From contig CAIQQB010000155.1 of the NCBI GenBank assembly GCA_903873805.1, positions 1 through 43,756 of the forward strand: DNA of 43,756 nt, read 5' to 3'. Below are positions 1-8,293 of this stretch, one piece after another. Every line of letters begins with the position of its first letter. The stretch's first letter is position 1. The notes under the pieces are model-generated. The model was not told where the DNA came from and did not search any database. It saw only the letters and a program-made list of their open reading frames with translations. Origin of the DNA: an uncultured Opitutia bacterium. Its GTDB lineage: Bacteria; Verrucomicrobiota; Verrucomicrobiia; Opitutales; Opitutaceae. Both the position numbers and the translations under genes were made by a program.

Positions 1-140
1 CATTCAAGCCATCAAGGCGGACGCACGCGGCTTCCGTCGCTTCGCCAATTACCGCGTCCGCATCCTCTTCTTTTGTGGCAAGCTTGACCTCAGCCTCCAT
101 TCGCCATCAGCTCAAACCCACACGATTTCCTGAAGAACCC
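1..140 (+). mobile_element. Right end of an ISL3-like insertion sequence
   Basis: The window opens inside an insertion sequence. It contains the C-terminus of a transposase (next entry), followed at about 111-140 by a sequence ending in GATTTCCTGAAGAACCC. That is the kind of terminal sequence found at ISL3 ends, where the inverted repeat begins GGGTTCTTC and runs inward. The left end lies outside the window, so the repeat cannot be matched to its partner. The next gene begins only 14 bp beyond the presumed IS end. The ISL3 assignment rests on the short protein tail and the terminal sequence, so it is moderate. Confidence 0.5.
2..133 (+). CDS. ISL3-family transposase, C-terminal fragment (partial at window edge)
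   Basis: An open frame enters from the window edge and stops at 131-133, giving the last 43 residues of a protein. The tail contains GFRRFANYRVRILFFCGK. This resembles the conserved end of ISL3-type (DDE) transposases, which typically reads G-F-x-N-F-x-N-Y-R-x-R followed by a short basic tail. The stop codon lies within the presumed inverted repeat, as in many ISL3 elements. Only the tail is visible, so nothing can be said about the catalytic DDE residues or whether the element is intact. The ORF is too short to stand as a gene on its own. Confidence 0.55.
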   Translation: MQAIKADARGFRRFANYRVRILFFCGKLDLSLHSPSAQTHTIS

Positions 141-153
141 ACAAACTCCGGAC

Positions 154-1083
154 ATGCTGCCCACCCAATCTGGCTCCCTCCGGCTGTTCCGCTTTCGCGG
201 CATTGATGTGTTTGTGCATTGGTCGTGGTTTCTTTATCCACTCTACCGGATCCAGACCTGGCAGGAGGACTATGCCTCCCCCATCTGGAAGGCCTACGAA
301 TGTCTCGCGCTCTTCGGCATCGTGCTGCTCCACGAATTCGGCCACTCGCTGGCCTGCCGGCAGACCGGAGGCCGGGCCGACCGCATCGTCCTCTGGCCGC
401 TGGGCGGGGTCGCCTTTGTCGATCCGCCCCCGCGCGCGGGGGCCACGCTCTGGAGCATTGCCGCCGGACCGCTCGTCAATGTCGTGCTGGTGCCGGTGCT
501 GTTCGGGCTCAGCACCTTTGCCGCGGACCACTGGTTCGAAACCGCCCCCGAGACCGTCCAGTTTCTGCGCAACATCAACCAGATCAACCTGGGCCTGCTC
601 ATCTTCAATCTGCTGCCGATCTATCCCCTGGACGGCGGCCAGATCCTGCGTTCGCTGCTCTGGTTCTGGCTCGGTCGCGCCCGCAGCCTCATGGTTGCGG
701 CCTCGCTGGGCTTTGTCGGTGTGGCCGGATTGGCCGCGCTCGCGGTGTGGGCGGAATCATACTGGCTCGGACTGATCGCGTACTTTGCAGCGACACAATG
801 CTGGAGAAGTTTGCAACACGCCCGGGGTCTCGCCCGGGTGGAAAACGCCCCCCTCCGCCCGGGTATCGCCTGTCCCGTCTGCCATGCCGCCCCCCCCACC
901 GGAAACTTCTGGGGCTGCAGCCGCTGCCGCCAGGCGTTTGACACCTTCGCGACCCAGGGAGTGTGCCCGCAGTGCCAGACCCGTTATGAATCCACCCGCT
1001 GCACCGCGTGCGGGCAGATGCAGCCGCTGCCCCTGTGGTATCCGGCCGCACCGGACCTGCCGCCCCCGTTGCCCCCGGTTTGA
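154..1083 (+). CDS. M50 family site-2 protease-like metalloprotease with C-terminal zinc ribbons
   Basis: A 309-residue integral membrane zinc protease. The motif HEFGH (His60, Glu61, His64) is the metal-binding and catalytic site of M50 proteases, and YPLDGG (Asp160) supplies the third ligand, both within hydrophobic segments. This family cleaves substrates inside or near the membrane, often anti-sigma factors or signal-peptide remnants. After the last membrane segment (about residue 215) there are four CxxC pairs, at 240/243, 255/258, 271/274 and 283/286, which fit two zinc ribbons. Many M50 proteins carry CBS or PDZ domains instead, so this tail is unusual. The protein ends in a proline-rich stretch. 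The start lies 14 bp after an insertion-sequence end, so the native promoter has probably been displaced. The substrate is unknown. Confidence 0.85.
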   Translation: MLPTQSGSLRLFRFRGIDVFVHWSWFLYPLYRIQTWQEDYASPIWKAYECLALFGIVLLHEFGHSLACRQTGGRADRIVLWPLGGVAFVDPPPRAGATLWSIAAGPLVNVVLVPVLFGLSTFAADHWFETAPETVQFLRNINQINLGLLIFNLLPIYPLDGGQILRSLLWFWLGRARSLMVAASLGFVGVAGLAALAVWAESYWLGLIAYFAATQCWRSLQHARGLARVENAPLRPGIACPVCHAAPPTGNFWGCSRCRQAFDTFATQGVCPQCQTRYESTRCTACGQMQPLPLWYPAAPDLPPPLPPV

Positions 1084-1246
1084 ACCCCATCCCTGACTGG
1101 GCGGACCGAACATCCAGTCCCCGTTGACGAACGCCGCCCCCCACTTAGAATGCAGGCGGCATCACCAATCGGTGCCCCATCCCCCGTGGTGGAGAGTCAG
1201 CGGGGCGTTCCAGAAACCCTCCCTCCTCCACTTTCGTCTGCGCCGC

Positions 1247-3115
1247 ATGAACCGAACCTCCGCCGCCTTCTTCACCCGCCTGGATGAAATCTATGCGGGC
1301 AGCTCGTATTTTACACGGCTAAAGGCCCGGTTGCTCGTTTCCATTACGCTTCTGTTGCTGGCTTGGCTCCCGCTCAACGCGATCAAGGTCCTGCTTTATC
1401 AGCCACCGCATGTCCCGATGCGACTGACCATGAACCTGTGTCTGGCCGCGGCGGCGGGATGGTCGTTGTTGACCATCCGCCATGGTCGGCTGCAGGCGGC
1501 GGGCAACCGGCTGGCACTCGGGCTGATTGTGCCGACCCACGCCCTGCTCTTCCTCGCCCCGGAATACCAGCAGCCGGTCAGTGTGGGCGTGCAGCTGTTC
1601 GCCTTTGATCTGGTCTTCCTGCTGCTGACGGTGGTCTTCGCCTCGCGCCGGGTCGGGGTGGCCGTCCTGCTCCTGGTGGTGGCGAGCCTGGCCTGGTTCT
1701 ATTATGCCGTCCTGCGGCATGATCCGGTCGCCGGGACGCTGCGGTTCACCGCCGACACCCTGCTGCTCGACGGCACCATCGCACTCGGCTTTGTATTCTG
1801 CCTCGCCGTGACGGTGGTCCGGATGATCGAGGAAGCCAACCGCCGCAGCGAGGAGGCGCTGCGGGAGACGCGGGCGACGAACGAAAACCTCGAGGTACTC
1901 GTCACCGAACGCACCCAGGCTCTGGCGGTCGCCACCAAGCTCGCCCAGGAATCGTCCCGCGCCAAGGGCGAGTTTCTCGCCAACATGAGCCATGAAATCC
2001 GCACCCCCCTCAACGGTATTATCGGGGCGGCCGACCTCCTCCGCCAGCGCCCCGACCTCCCGGCCGACGCCACGGAACACGTCCGGATGATCGCCGACTC
2101 GGGCGACCTGTTGCTGCGGCTGCTGGGTGACATACTCGACTTCTCCAAGATCGAGGCCGGCCAGTTGAAGCTTGAACAATATCCGTTTGAACTGACGCCA
2201 CTGGTCCGGGATCTGACCACCTTGCTGGGCGGCACGGCGAAAGCCGCCCGGATCCGGCTCGAGTTCGTCGATGCCACCGCCCTGCCCCCGCAAGTCGAGG
2301 GCGACAGCCACCGCCTTCGCCAGGTGTTGCTCAACCTGGCCTCCAACGCCATCAAGTTCACGCCGCCCGGCGGTCAAGTCAAAGTCGCCGTCAGCTCGGA
2401 GGCCCCGCACGCCAACCCGGTCACGGTGCGCTTTGAGGTACGGGACACCGGCATTGGCATGGACGCCGCGACCATCGCCCGAATCTTCGAGCGGTTCACC
2501 CAGGCGGACACCTCCACCACCCGCCGTTACGGCGGCAGCGGGCTCGGGCTGGCGATCAGCGCGCAACTGGTCCGGCTGATGGGCGGCCGGCTCGAGGTCG
2601 AGAGCACCCCGGGCCGGGGCTCGGCATTCTTTTTTTCCCTGAGCCTCCCGCGAATCGAGATCCCTTCGCCCAGTCCGGCACCCGCGGCCAGGTTGAAGGC
2701 GGATCTCGGCCTGCAGGTGCTGGTCGCCGAGGACAATGCGGTCAACCGCCGGCTCCTCGCGGTCCAGCTTGGCCAGCTCGGCTGCCGGCACACCATGGCC
2801 GAGGACGGCGAGGCGGCCCTGGCCATGCTCGATTCGTCCCCGCCACCCGACGTCATCCTGATGGACTGCCACATGCCCCGGCTCGACGGCTGGGAGACGA
2901 CCCGGCGTCTTCGGGCCTGGTCCGCCGATCCTTCGGCCGCCCGGCAGCATCTGTCCACGCTGCCCGTAATTGCGCTGACCGCCGCCGCGCTGCCCGAGGA
3001 GCGCCAGCGTTGTCTCGATGCAGGCATGAATGAGTTTGTTTCCAAACCGGTGCGTCTCGCCGAACTACACGAGGCCCTGCGGAACATCACCCCCGCGACC
3101 CGCGCCTCATCCTGA
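1247..3115 (+). CDS. Membrane-bound hybrid sensor histidine kinase with receiver domain
   Basis: A 622-residue hybrid kinase. The ATG at 1247 is preferred over an in-frame TTG 123 bp upstream, because the added stretch is Arg/His/Pro-rich and unlike a protein N-terminus. About six hydrophobic segments occupy residues 25-200. A short coiled stretch leads into a HisKA domain with the phosphorylated His249 in [11 protein letters not shown]. The ATPase domain shows an N box ([10 protein letters not shown]), DTGIGM and [11 protein letters not shown]-terminal receiver follows with the acidic pair in VAEDN, phospho-acceptor Asp540 in LMDCHMP and the conserved Lys in VSKPV. There is no HPt domain and no DNA-binding output, so phosphate must pass to a partner encoded elsewhere. 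The ligand is unknown. The gene converges on another hybrid kinase 25 bp away. Confidence 0.92.
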   Translation: MNRTSAAFFTRLDEIYAGSSYFTRLKARLLVSITLLLLAWLPLNAIKVLLYQPPHVPMRLTMNLCLAAAAGWSLLTIRHGRLQAAGNRLALGLIVPTHALLFLAPEYQQPVSVGVQLFAFDLVFLLLTVVFASRRVGVAVLLLVVASLAWFYYAVLRHDPVAGTLRFTADTLLLDGTIALGFVFCLAVTVVRMIEEANRRSEEALRETRATNENLEVLVTERTQALAVATKLAQESSRAKGEFLANMSHEIRTPLNGIIGAADLLRQRPDLPADATEHVRMIADSGDLLLRLLGDILDFSKIEAGQLKLEQYPFELTPLVRDLTTLLGGTAKAARIRLEFVDATALPPQVEGDSHRLRQVLLNLASNAIKFTPPGGQVKVAVSSEAPHANPVTVRFEVRDTGIGMDAATIARIFERFTQADTSTTRRYGGSGLGLAISAQLVRLMGGRLEVESTPGRGSAFFFSLSLPRIEIPSPSPAPAARLKADLGLQVLVAEDNAVNRRLLAVQLGQLGCRHTMAEDGEAALAMLDSSPPPDVILMDCHMPRLDGWETTRRLRAWSADPSAARQHLSTLPVIALTAAALPEERQRCLDAGMNEFVSKPVRLAELHEALRNITPATRASS

Positions 3116-3140
3116 CGTCAGCCCGGACAATCCGTCGGCC

Positions 3141-5447
3141 TCAGTCTTGCAGGACGGAAGCGAGCGCCTGGAGGAGAACCTCGGCGGTGTAGGGCTTGGG
3201 GACGAAGAACCCGAAGCCGTTGCCCTTCGCCGCGACCGCCTGGCTGTCGGCCTCCATGCCGCTGGATCCGATGACTTTCACGGCGGGATTGAGCTCGCGA
3301 AGCGCCAGCAAGGTGGCGGGTCCGTCCAGCACCGGCATCGCCATGTCGGTGAGGACGACGGCGACCTCCCCGCCGTGCTCGCGATAGAAATCCACGGCTT
3401 CGGCCCCGTTGGCCGCCAGCTGCACCCGGTAGCCGAAGCACTCCAGAATCTGCCGGGCAACGCAGCGGATCGCCTCCTCGTCATCCACCACCAGCACCAA
3501 TTCATTGCGGCCGCGCGGCAGCTCGGGACGCGACTCGACATCCGCCGTTCCCGGCAGACGGGCCGAACTGGCGGGGAGAAAGATCTGAAACGTGCTCCCC
3601 ACCCCCGGCTCACTCTGCAGTTCGATGAAGCCGCCGTGGCCCCGGACCAGCGCGAGCACGGTGGACAGGCCGAGACCGGTGCCCTTGCCGATGCTCTTGG
3701 TGGTGAAGAACGGCTCGAAAATCTTTTCCCGGATGCCGTGCGGGATTCCCGTGCCAGTGTCACTCACACTGATGATCACGTACGGCCCGGGTCGGGCCTC
3801 GGCATTGAACATGGCAGCCGACAAGTTCAGCATCCGGTTTTCGATCCGGATCGAGAGGCGGCCGCCCCCGGGCATCGCGTCGCGGGCGTTGACGCAAAGG
3901 TTGAGCAGAATCTGGTGCAGCTGCGTGGGATCCGCCACGACCGGCCAGGGCTCGCCGACGACACAATGTTCCAACCTGATCGACTTTGAAAAGGTGTCCT
4001 GGATGATCAGCCCGACCTCGCCGACAATGCGCTCCGGCTGGATGGGGATGCGCTCACCTTCGACTCGCCCGCGGCTGAACGCCAGCACCTGCCGGATCAT
4101 CTGGGCCCCGCGCTGGGCGGACGACTCCATCGCGTCGAGCAGCTTGTCCGCGTCCGGATCGGCAAACTTGATCCGCAACAGTTCGATGCTCATGAGAATC
4201 GGGGCGAGGACGTTGTTGAGGTCGTGGGCGATGCCGCCGGCCAGCGTGCCGACGCTCTCCATGCGCTGGGCGCGCAGAAACTGCGCCTCCTGGTGCTTCC
4301 GGACGGTGATGTCCGTGTTGATCGCCAGCACCGAAACGGGATTGCCCGACTCATCCAGCACCAGGGTCAGGCTCACATCGACGACGATCTCGCGCCCGTC
4401 CTTCCGGCGCTGCCTGAGTTCTCCGGACCAGACACCCTCGGCGAGGACCAAGGCGGCGCAACGCTGGAATTCGGTGTCATCGTGATAAAGGAGTTCGTTG
4501 CTGCGGTGTCCGATGGCCTCGGCGGCCGTCCAGCCGTAGATCCGCTCGGCCCCCTTGTTCCAAAAGCGGATCCGGTACTCCAAGTCGCGCACGATGATGG
4601 CATCGTTGGCCTTGTCCAGCAGCGCGGCCTGTTCGCGGACCTGGGCCTCGGCCAGCTTGCGCGCGGTGATGTCCTCGGCCACCCCGGCGATGCGGTAGAC
4701 TTCACCACCGGCGTTGCGCACCGGAAACGCCCGGTCGTGGATCCAGCGGATGGAGCCGTCGGGCCGGACGATGCGGTATTCCTCATCATACTGGCCCAGC
4801 CGGAGCCGGGCCTGGGCGGCGACGATCCGCAGCCGATCCTCCGGCACAATCCCCTCGAGCCAGGACTGGGGCGAGGCGACCAGGGAGGCGCAGGTCCGGC
4901 CCCAGATGGTCTCGTAGTTCGGGCTGATGTAGAGGATCGCGTGGCGTTCCAGGTCTATGATCCAATGGACGGCCTGGATGCTCTCGGCCAGCTGCCGGAA
5001 CCGTTCCTCGCTCTGCCGGAGCGCCTCCACCACCCGGTCGCGTTCCGTCGTGTCGCGCTGCACCGTGACGAAATGGGTGATGATGCCGCTCGCGTCGATG
5101 ACCGGGGCGATGATCTGCTCCGCAATGTAAAGGCTGCCGTCCTTGCGGCGGTTGTTGATCTGACCGTGCCAGGTCCGGCCCGCGAGAATTGTACTCCAGA
5201 GTTTCAGGTAAAACTCCCGGTCGTGCGCGCCCGACTTCACCAGGTTGGGTTTGCGCCCCAGGATCTCCGGCATGGCAAAACCGCTGATGGCCATGAAGGC
5301 GGGATTGGCCCAGATGATGTGACCTTCCCGGTCGGTGATGAAGATGGCGTTGCCCGCGGCATCGAGGGCGGCGCCCTTGATTCGCAGTTGCTCGGCATCG
5401 GGCCCAAGATCAGTCACAGCGTAAGGCCGCAACCGGGCGGCAGTCAA
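3141..5447 (-). CDS. Soluble multi-PAS hybrid sensor histidine kinase with receiver domain
   Basis: A 768-residue kinase with no membrane segment. Three PAS/PAC units lie at about residues 22-135, 143-265 and 270-385. The HisKA domain has His408 in GGIAHDLNN, the class typical of NtrB-like kinases. The ATPase domain shows NLCVNARDAM, DTGTGIP and GKGTGLGLS. A C-terminal receiver (about 648-765) carries the acidic residues in VVDDEE, Asp701 in LTDMAMP and Lys751 in VPKPY. The PAS domains probably bind small ligands, haem or flavin; none can be assigned by eye. The reading frame opens with TTG at 5447; a GTG at 5417 is an alternative start, and neither has a clear ribosome-binding site. It ends 25 bp from the convergent membrane kinase. 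No HPt is present. Confidence 0.92.
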   Translation of the reverse strand: MTAARLRPYAVTDLGPDAEQLRIKGAALDAAGNAIFITDREGHIIWANPAFMAISGFAMPEILGRKPNLVKSGAHDREFYLKLWSTILAGRTWHGQINNRRKDGSLYIAEQIIAPVIDASGIITHFVTVQRDTTERDRVVEALRQSEERFRQLAESIQAVHWIIDLERHAILYISPNYETIWGRTCASLVASPQSWLEGIVPEDRLRIVAAQARLRLGQYDEEYRIVRPDGSIRWIHDRAFPVRNAGGEVYRIAGVAEDITARKLAEAQVREQAALLDKANDAIIVRDLEYRIRFWNKGAERIYGWTAAEAIGHRSNELLYHDDTEFQRCAALVLAEGVWSGELRQRRKDGREIVVDVSLTLVLDESGNPVSVLAINTDITVRKHQEAQFLRAQRMESVGTLAGGIAHDLNNVLAPILMSIELLRIKFADPDADKLLDAMESSAQRGAQMIRQVLAFSRGRVEGERIPIQPERIVGEVGLIIQDTFSKSIRLEHCVVGEPWPVVADPTQLHQILLNLCVNARDAMPGGGRLSIRIENRMLNLSAAMFNAEARPGPYVIISVSDTGTGIPHGIREKIFEPFFTTKSIGKGTGLGLSTVLALVRGHGGFIELQSEPGVGSTFQIFLPASSARLPGTADVESRPELPRGRNELVLVVDDEEAIRCVARQILECFGYRVQLAANGAEAVDFYREHGGEVAVVLTDMAMPVLDGPATLLALRELNPAVKVIGSSGMEADSQAVAAKGNGFGFFVPKPYTAEVLLQALASVLQD

Positions 5448-5663
5448 AAGGGGTGTTCAAGGCCGGAAAAGTGAGGTCTGGCTGGATCATTAGTATCGGA
5501 CATCGGCACCCAAAGCAAGGTCCGGCTGAGGGATGTAAAGCCTATTTTTAAAAGGACTTGTATAAGTAATCCCCTTTCGGTTCCCGGGGCCGTCGCCAGC
5601 CGAACCCTCTGCGAGGCCAGCCTCCCCGTCGTTCAACATAGCCCTGAAACACCCCTTCGCCGG

Positions 5664-6545
5664 CTATCGCACGGAAACCAGCGCCACCCGGAAGCCGATG
5701 AAGTTACTGACGTAGCCAGGATCGTAATCGCGGTACGCCGAACGGCAATAGCTGCGGTCGTAATACCATGCGCCGCCACGCAGCACATGGACGGTACCCG
5801 CGGCCGGCCCGGACGGATCCGCGATCTCGCCACCCGGATAGCGCCCATACCAATCCGCACACCACTGGTAGACATTTCCGGTCATGTCGTAGAGGCCCCA
5901 GGCGTTGGGCTGAAGTTTGCCGACCGGATGCGTGGAGCCTCCACTGGTCCGGTCATACCAGGACAACTTCGCCGGATCCCCGGCATAGGCGCCCGTCGTT
6001 CCCGCCCGGCAGGCATATTCCCACTGGGCCTCGGTTGGCAGTGCAAATAAGAAGCCCTCGGGCAGCCGGCCCGCCGCCCGTTCGCGGCCGGTGAGTTTCT
6101 GGCAAAAGGCCACCGCGTCGGCCCAGGATACCTGTTCCACCGGTGCATCCCGGCCCACGTTTTTGAAATCACTCGGATTCGCGCCCATCACCGCCTCATA
6201 CTGCCCCTGGGTCACATCCGCCGCCCCGAGGTAGAAACCCGCGGTCAGCGTCACCTGCGTCGCCGGACCTTCGTCCTGGTCCCGGTCCGCCTCCCCGGGC
6301 CGGCTGCCCAGGGTGAAGGTGCCGGCGGGAATCGCCACCAGCCGGATGCCCGTGACGACGGCCAGCTGCCGCACGAAGTCGGCCAGTTCCCCGCCCGGCG
6401 CCCGAGCCTCCGCGGCGGCCGGCCCGCCTCCGGCGCCATCCCCGACCTGGCAGCCGGCGGTGACGGCGAGGAGCAAAAGCCCGGCGAGCGGGCCGCCCCG
6501 GCGTATTGCCTTTCCGTATACCGATTGGCGGCTTGGCCGGGTCAT
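5664..6545 (-). CDS. Formylglycine-generating-enzyme-like (SUMF1 fold) lipoprotein
   Basis: A 293-residue exported protein. It begins with a basic, hydrophobic leader ending in a lipobox (VTAGC, Cys32), so it is probably a lipoprotein. Residues from about 65 on form the FGE-sulfatase (SUMF1) domain: IPAGTFTLGS, VTQGQYEAVMG, PVEQVSWADAVAFC, LPTEAQWEYACRAG, GLYDMTGNVYQWCADWYG, RGGAWYYDRSYCRSAYR and GFRVAL. True formylglycine-generating enzymes use two cysteines in the segment R-G-G-S-W-x-C-x-x-S-x-C. Here the first is Tyr and only the second is kept. Sulfatase activation is therefore unlikely, and a binding or structural role is possible. No sulfatase gene is in the window. It starts 15 bp after the methyltransferase gene ends, so the two probably share a transcript. 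Confidence 0.85.
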   Translation of the reverse strand: MTRPSRQSVYGKAIRRGGPLAGLLLLAVTAGCQVGDGAGGGPAAAEARAPGGELADFVRQLAVVTGIRLVAIPAGTFTLGSRPGEADRDQDEGPATQVTLTAGFYLGAADVTQGQYEAVMGANPSDFKNVGRDAPVEQVSWADAVAFCQKLTGRERAAGRLPEGFLFALPTEAQWEYACRAGTTGAYAGDPAKLSWYDRTSGGSTHPVGKLQPNAWGLYDMTGNVYQWCADWYGRYPGGEIADPSGPAAGTVHVLRGGAWYYDRSYCRSAYRDYDPGYVSNFIGFRVALVSVR

Positions 6546-6560
6546 GGCGGCGGGCAGCGA

Positions 6561-7367
6561 TCAGGGCGTCCCGCCGGCCCGGCCCGGGCGGCGGACGCGA
6601 ACATGGAGGAAATACGCGGCCACCGCGGCATCCTGCAGGAGGGGATGGGCCTCGACCGCCGCCGGACCGGGACAGGGCTCCTCGAAGCGTTCGAGGATGA
6701 AACCGGCGGCGAGGAGCAGATTGAGCCACTGGCTGACGGGCCGGTGAAACCGCGGCACCTTGAACTTGGGCAAACGTTCGCGCAGGGCCGCCGGCGCGGT
6801 GCCGAAGGTCCATTCGTCAATCCGGCCGCGGGCCTCGATGAAGTAGTCGCCCACCTCGATCGCATACGTGCGCCGGTCGTCGTCCCGCAGGCTCCGCCGG
6901 TGCGGCGGGTTGAAACAGGGATGCAGGATGGAAAACTGGAGGAAGCCGCCGGGCCGCAGCACCCGGAAGGCCTCGGCCAGCACCTGTTCCGTCTCCGGGA
7001 TGTCCATCAGGCTCATGCAGGCGATCGCGAAATCGAACGTCTCCGCCGCAAACGGCAGCTCGACCGCGCTCGCCTGCCGGTAGGTGATGCCCAGAGGGGC
7101 CCTCGCCTCCTCGGCCTGCGCGTGGCGGATGAAAACCTCCGCGATGTCGATCCCGGTGAGCCGCGCGCCCCGGCGGGCCACCAGCCGCGTGTTGTGCCCC
7201 TCGCCGCAGCCCAGGTCGAGGCCCGCGAGCCCGTCCACCGGGGGCAGCAGGGCGAGAAACGCCGGCGTGTTGAGCTGGTCGCGCAGGACGTCGTGCCCGG
7301 CGCGGGCCAGCTTCGTCCACGCCTCGGCGTTGGCGTTCCAGTATTCCCCCACAGTGACGTGATTCAT
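6561..7367 (-). CDS. Class I SAM-dependent methyltransferase
   Basis: A 268-residue methyltransferase of the UbiE/COQ5-like Rossmann class. Motif I reads LDLGCGEGHNT (SAM-binding glycine loop), followed by the acidic residue in GIDIAE. ASAVELPFAAETFDFAIACMSLMD covers the adenine-binding and motif IV region, and LRPGGFLQFS is the post-motif strand typical of small-molecule methyltransferases. The ATG at 7367 is chosen. An upstream in-frame extension to 7718 exists but runs through the engB coding region in antisense and is not credible. The substrate is not predictable. The gene is divergent from engB (145 bp between starts) and sits just upstream of the SUMF1-fold lipoprotein gene on the same strand. 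Confidence 0.88.
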   Translation of the reverse strand: MNHVTVGEYWNANAEAWTKLARAGHDVLRDQLNTPAFLALLPPVDGLAGLDLGCGEGHNTRLVARRGARLTGIDIAEVFIRHAQAEEARAPLGITYRQASAVELPFAAETFDFAIACMSLMDIPETEQVLAEAFRVLRPGGFLQFSILHPCFNPPHRRSLRDDDRRTYAIEVGDYFIEARGRIDEWTFGTAPAALRERLPKFKVPRFHRPVSQWLNLLLAAGFILERFEEPCPGPAAVEAHPLLQDAAVAAYFLHVRVRRPGRAGGTP

Positions 7368-7512
7368 GTGCCCGCGGACCTTCGGACGGATGCCGCGAAT
7401 CGTCAATCCCCGCGCACCGCGAAATGCCCGCTCGCCATCCCGACCGAACGGGTTTAACCCTACGCCGGCCCGCGCGGCCCCGGCCGGGGGATGCGCCCGC
7501 CCTTTGCCTTTC

Positions 7513-8118
7513 ATGAAAATAAAATCCGCCGTCTTCAAGGTGAGCGCGCCCGACTTCCCGTCGTGCCCGGCCTCCGCGCTGCCCGAGTTCGCCTTCATCG
7601 GCCGCTCCAATGTCGGCAAATCCTCCCTGATCAACCTGCTGACCGAGCGCCGGGACCTGGCCAATGTCTCCGACACGCCGGGCAAGACCAAACTGATCAA
7701 TTTTTTCCTCGTGAACAACGCCTGGCATCTGGTCGACCTTCCGGGCTACGGCTACGCCCACGTCTCGAAAACCGAGCACGAGGGCTTCCAGCGCGTGATC
7801 GTCGACTACCTGGAACGCCGGGACCACATCGCCTGCGTGTTCGTGCTGATCGACTCCCGGCTGCCGCCGCAGGCCATCGACCGGGAGTTTGTCGACTGGC
7901 TCGGCGGCGGCCCGGCGCCCTTCGCCCTCGTCTTCACCAAGGCCGACAAGCAGTCGGCCGGCGCCACGCAAAAGAACATCGACCTGTTCCTGCAGAGCAT
8001 GACCTGGCGCCGCGCGGCCCCGAGGAAGATTTTCACCACCTCCGCCACCACCAAAAGCGGACGGACGGAGCTGCTGAACTTTATCGGGGAAACGCTGACG
8101 GGGCCCGCGCGCTCCTGA
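7513..8118 (+). CDS. engB: Ribosome-biogenesis GTP-binding protein EngB (YihA/YsxC)
   Basis: A 201-residue TRAFAC-class GTPase needed for assembly of the large ribosomal subunit in bacteria. The G1 loop is GRSNVGKS (residues 30-37), G3 is DLPGYG (75-80) and G4 is TKAD (142-145). SDTPGKT near residue 55 covers the G2/switch I region. The length and the lack of extra domains match the family. The ATG at 7513 is chosen because the upstream extension is proline- and arginine-rich and the family begins with a strand leading into PEFAFIGRSN. There is no strong Shine-Dalgarno. It is divergently placed from the methyltransferase gene. Confidence 0.96.
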   Translation: MKIKSAVFKVSAPDFPSCPASALPEFAFIGRSNVGKSSLINLLTERRDLANVSDTPGKTKLINFFLVNNAWHLVDLPGYGYAHVSKTEHEGFQRVIVDYLERRDHIACVFVLIDSRLPPQAIDREFVDWLGGGPAPFALVFTKADKQSAGATQKNIDLFLQSMTWRRAAPRKIFTTSATTKSGRTELLNFIGETLTGPARS

Positions 8119-8293
8119 ACGGATCGCCAGCGAAACCGCGGCCGGGAGGATGCGGGCCGTGCGCCGGATAAAATTTCTTGCCTTCTGTCCGGAGTGGCTA
8201 GGGTTCATGGCTGCAACCCCAACCCAGATAGGCGGCCGTTTTAAACCGGTTGGCCTTTGTCTGTTCTGCCCCAATCCCAAACCTTGCGTTTCC

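Noticed and set aside
1319-2950. Long minus-strand ORF of 543 codons under the membrane hybrid kinase
   Set aside because: It is antisense to a clear kinase, and its composition (Gly, Arg, Gln, Glu, Asp with no domain pattern) is typical of a shadow frame in GC-rich DNA.
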